Shown: piece by piece, positions 63,001 to 64,000 of the stretch | How positions within the stretch are numbered: the stretch's first letter is position 1 | Layout of the letters: every line of letters begins with the position of its first letter | From: Bryoerythrophyllum caledonicum | Lineage: Eukaryota > Streptophyta > Bryopsida > Pottiales > Pottiaceae | Direction: 5' to 3' | Assembly (NCBI GenBank): GCA_963971425.1 | Contig: OZ020514.1 | Span: 41,639,158-41,703,157, forward strand | DNA: 64,000 nucleotides | Made by a program: the position numbers and the translations under genes | The notes under the pieces: generated by a model | What the model was told of the DNA's origin: nothing | The model's database searches: none | Seen by the model: only the letters and a program-made list of their open reading frames with translations

Positions 63001-63799
63001 TTGTGGGAGCAAATTATCTCCCAGTGTAGATTAGGAGCGCTCCCGATCTTATTGCAGATCGGGCGCGCTCTCGATCATCACTACGAGATTTTGAGAGCAC
63101 CTAATGGCCATTAGAAGATCGGGTGCGCTTTCGATCTTTTAGTGGAGATCGAATGAGCTCTTGATCTCGACTAGGGTATTGGGTGTGCACCTAATCCCAA
63201 CCGAGGCATCGGGTGCACGCCCGATGTTGACTGCATTTAGGACCAACATACATATACTTGGCAAAAAGTACTACTACCTGGTTCAGCCACTCTGGCTCAA
63301 AATTTGGCTTACTGATCACCACTGCTATCGGGTGCGCTCCCGATTTCAACTCTGAGATTGGGCGCGCTCTTGATCTATAGGAGGAGAGTTGGAGCGCTCT
63401 TGACCGCCTTTTTCTTTACTGTGGGAGCAACCTATCACGAACTTGATCGGGTGCGCTCCCGATACTATTGCAGATCGGGCGCGCTCCCGATCATCACTGG
63501 TTGATTTTCAGAGCACCTAATGGCCATTACAAGATCCGGTGCACTCCCTATCTTTTAGTGGGGATCGAACGAGCTCTCGATTTCGACTAGGGTATCGGGC
63601 GAGCACCCGATCCCATCCAAGGCATTGGGCGCGCACTCGATGTCGACGACGTATATACGGTCACATAATATACGGTCATATAATATACGGTTTCATGTAT
63701 ATGGAAGTATATGAACAGTTCAAATATGAATGAGCAATGAAATACTTACTGGTTCAGCCACTCCGGCGCCAGATTCGAGTGACTGATTGCCACTGCCAT
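56378..63799 (-). CDS. Locus B: giant ParB-like / methyltransferase-like / FCP1-like gene
   Basis: Eight exons can be placed: 63799-63750, 62569-61198, 61043-59587, 59483-58854, 58724-58671, 58316-57545, 57460-57311 and 57081-56378. All introns are GT-AG, and every join agrees in phase provided one single-base frame change near 60790 is allowed. The sum is about 1,729 codons ending in TGA. Three in-frame TAGs occur (61654, 59884, 59764). Order of parts: MAVAISHSNLAPEWLN start, N-terminal domain, basic linker, ParB-like module, helical region, MTase-like fold, very acidic linker, then FCP1-like module. The gene may instead be two genes, since a TGA follows directly at 58848 if the GTATGA donor is not used. 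Five of the flanking or intron segments hold B-type palindromes. A recently dead gene, or one whose TAGs are tolerated, are both possible. No function is claimed. Confidence 0.6.
57176..57253. repeat. B-type palindromes in a locus B intron
   Basis: Three copies in a row: 'gagcgagcacccgatc', 'attgggcgcgctcccgatc' and 'gatcgggcgcgcccccgatc'. They lie in the intron between exons 57460-57311 and 57081-56378. Confidence 0.85.
58385..58575. repeat. B-type palindrome array in a locus B intron
   Basis: About five copies, such as 'gatcgggtgcgcacccgatc' and 'gatcgggagcgcacccgatc', about 35-40 bp apart, in the intron 58670-58317. Arms GATCGGG/CCCGATC are well kept; the 6-bp centre alternates among GCGC-type words. 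Confidence 0.88.
58854..61043 (-). other. Locus B exons 3-4: helical region, MTase-like fold, acidic linker
   Basis: Exon 3 (61043-59587) carries a helical region, then 'SPRVFITDRVG' and 'LYFNFVFGQTDG', and ends at 'VDKLIGVLCRRNVVIINVGAGF'. Exon 4 (59483-58854) opens 'TKGARVVEVVFSTADKTFAF'. Across the junction this is a SAM-binding motif I (VxxxGAGF) and acidic-loop pattern, aligned with 'AVVQLFGRTKLLIASV|MLDLEAFCISHD' of locus A. Motif IV (DPPY/SPPY) is lost. The rest of exon 4 is basic ('PAKKRLSKAERIRKK'), then a long Asp/Glu-rich tract. A frame change near 60790 lies by a run of A on the minus strand. TAGs at 59884 and 59764. Confidence 0.55.
61089..61105. repeat. Single B-type palindrome in an intron
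   Basis: 'gattgggggccccgatc', near-palindromic, inside the short intron 61197-61044. It shows that the family also occurs as single copies inside locus B. Confidence 0.65.
61198..62569 (-). other. Locus B exon 2: N-terminal domain, basic linker, ParB-like module
   Basis: Acceptor cgcag at 62570, donor AAT|gtaagt after 61198. The N-terminal domain (about 62500-62080) has no known name. It is followed by a Lys-rich NLS-like linker ('PPKRKRAS', 'KPIKKKSAWKK'), then 'DLLVDIDNLHRAQAPTIMYR' and 'HFYKIGGQLGVAAHRQLL', aligning with 'IELDVMRLHNAPPEWTIR' and 'DYYIINGQHNVVASKEM' of locus A. ParB N-terminal domains share this G.....A loop. In locus B the INGQH core is IGGQL, so activity as a CTPase or nuclease is doubtful. 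One TAG at 61654 splits the frame. Confidence 0.6.
62583..63242. repeat. Main B-type palindrome array, proximal part
   Basis: About 15-16 GATCGGG...CCCGATC-type palindromes at about 40-bp spacing fill intron 1 of locus B. They are organised into longer units: the phrase 'gcacccgatcccaa...cagacatcgg...gcccgttgtcgactgcc' recurs at about 62671, 62819 and, more diverged, 63178. Centres are GCGCGCT, TGCGCT, GCGCAC and similar. Confidence 0.9.
63278..63325 (-). other. Duplicated copy of locus B exon 1
   Basis: On the minus strand this encodes AVVISKPNFEPEWLNQ followed by a GTAGTA donor-like site. It is clearly related to the true first exon (MAVAISHSNLAPEWLNQ, 63799-63750). It lacks an ATG at the matching place. 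It sits inside the palindrome array and was probably carried along when array segments duplicated. Confidence 0.75.
63323..63642. repeat. Main B-type palindrome array, distal part
   Basis: A second run of seven to eight palindromes parallels the order of the proximal part, including 'tcaactctgagattgggcgcgct', 'gaccgcctttttcttt' and 'ctagggtatcgggcgagcacccgatcccatcc'. This indicates duplication of a ~420-bp block with exon 1. Confidence 0.88.
63643..63749. other. Short spacer between array and exon 1
   Basis: AT-rich, with a triple 'atatacggt' repeat near 63650-63690. The splice donor ACCA|gtaagt of exon 1 lies at its right edge on the minus strand. Confidence 0.6.
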
Positions 63800-64000
63800 T
63801 CTCGCCGATTATAAACGCTGCGGAGTATTGACCTGATTCAATAGGTTGCCTCAGCATCGATGATTCCAGACCCAATTCACAATTCCTATACAGCAGACCT
63901 CAAAACCATCTACAGCATTTGACTAGGAGAATCCAAATCGATTATCTTCGAATGAATATGATGAAACCCGAAAGCAATTCACTACATTCTAATCAATCAA
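63800..64000. other. Putative promoter side of locus B
   Basis: 200 bp upstream of the first ATG of locus B on the minus strand. I see no clear TATA box or other element, and no palindromes of either family. Confidence 0.35.

Noticed and set aside
62583-63642. Short frames translating the B-type array (many RSR/ARS-rich peptides)
   Set aside because: They arise from the repeat in all frames; splice sites show that the array is intronic.

Overview
The window looks like nuclear DNA of a plant on the streptophyte line, most likely a seed-free plant. The evidence is an intact five-exon plant cysteine oxidase gene, spliceosomal introns, a large plant-type Ty3/gypsy element, a SWIM-type MULE relic and TTTAGGG-type telomere-like repeats. 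No species can be named from sequence alone. All calls were made by eye; no database search was run.

Layout. 1-2.3 kb: no gene, several short tandem repeats. 2.9-8.8 kb: two convergent intron-containing genes. One is a 758-aa coiled-coil protein with a BAH-like stretch. The other is a ~995-residue protein with a DDE-transposase-like D...D...E pattern, a CPWC zinc pair and an RGR tail. They look like an unfamiliar DNA transposon or a cargo pair. 10.1-11.4 kb: decayed MULE transposase with SWIM finger. 13.2-15.4 kb: plant cysteine oxidase (PCO), the clearest ordinary host gene. 17.0-33.4 kb: one 16.4-kb Ty3/gypsy LTR element on the minus strand with both LTRs, a 5-bp target duplication, PBS and PPT. 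It is a fossil with broken coding regions, and it sits inside an older GGGAAC-rich repeat. 33.4-41.5 kb: AT-rich, no convincing gene.

41.7-48.1 kb (locus A) and 55.6-63.8 kb (locus B) are the most interesting part. They are two diverged minus-strand paralogues of a very large multi-exon gene with the same order of parts: N-terminal domain, Lys-rich linker, ParB-like module (INGQH-type signature), helical region, degenerate N4/N6 DNA-methyltransferase-like fold, acidic/Pro-rich linker, and an FCP1/NIF (HAD) phosphatase-like module. Locus B can be read as one eight-exon gene of about 1,729 codons in which every intron phase agrees, but it carries three in-frame TAGs and one frame change. Locus A is more decayed. 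Nearly all in-frame stops in both loci are TAG.

Each locus lies in its own territory of short palindromes. Locus A has CACTTTAGCTC...GAGCTAAAGTG palindromes (41.5-54.7 kb). Locus B has GATCGGG...CCCGATC palindromes (54.8-63.7 kb). Both sit largely in introns and flanks, and I saw no copy of either family outside its territory. The pairing of a ParB-like/methyltransferase-like gene with a private palindrome family recalls bacterial parB-parS and is my best candidate for an undescribed system. It is an inference and is graded as such.
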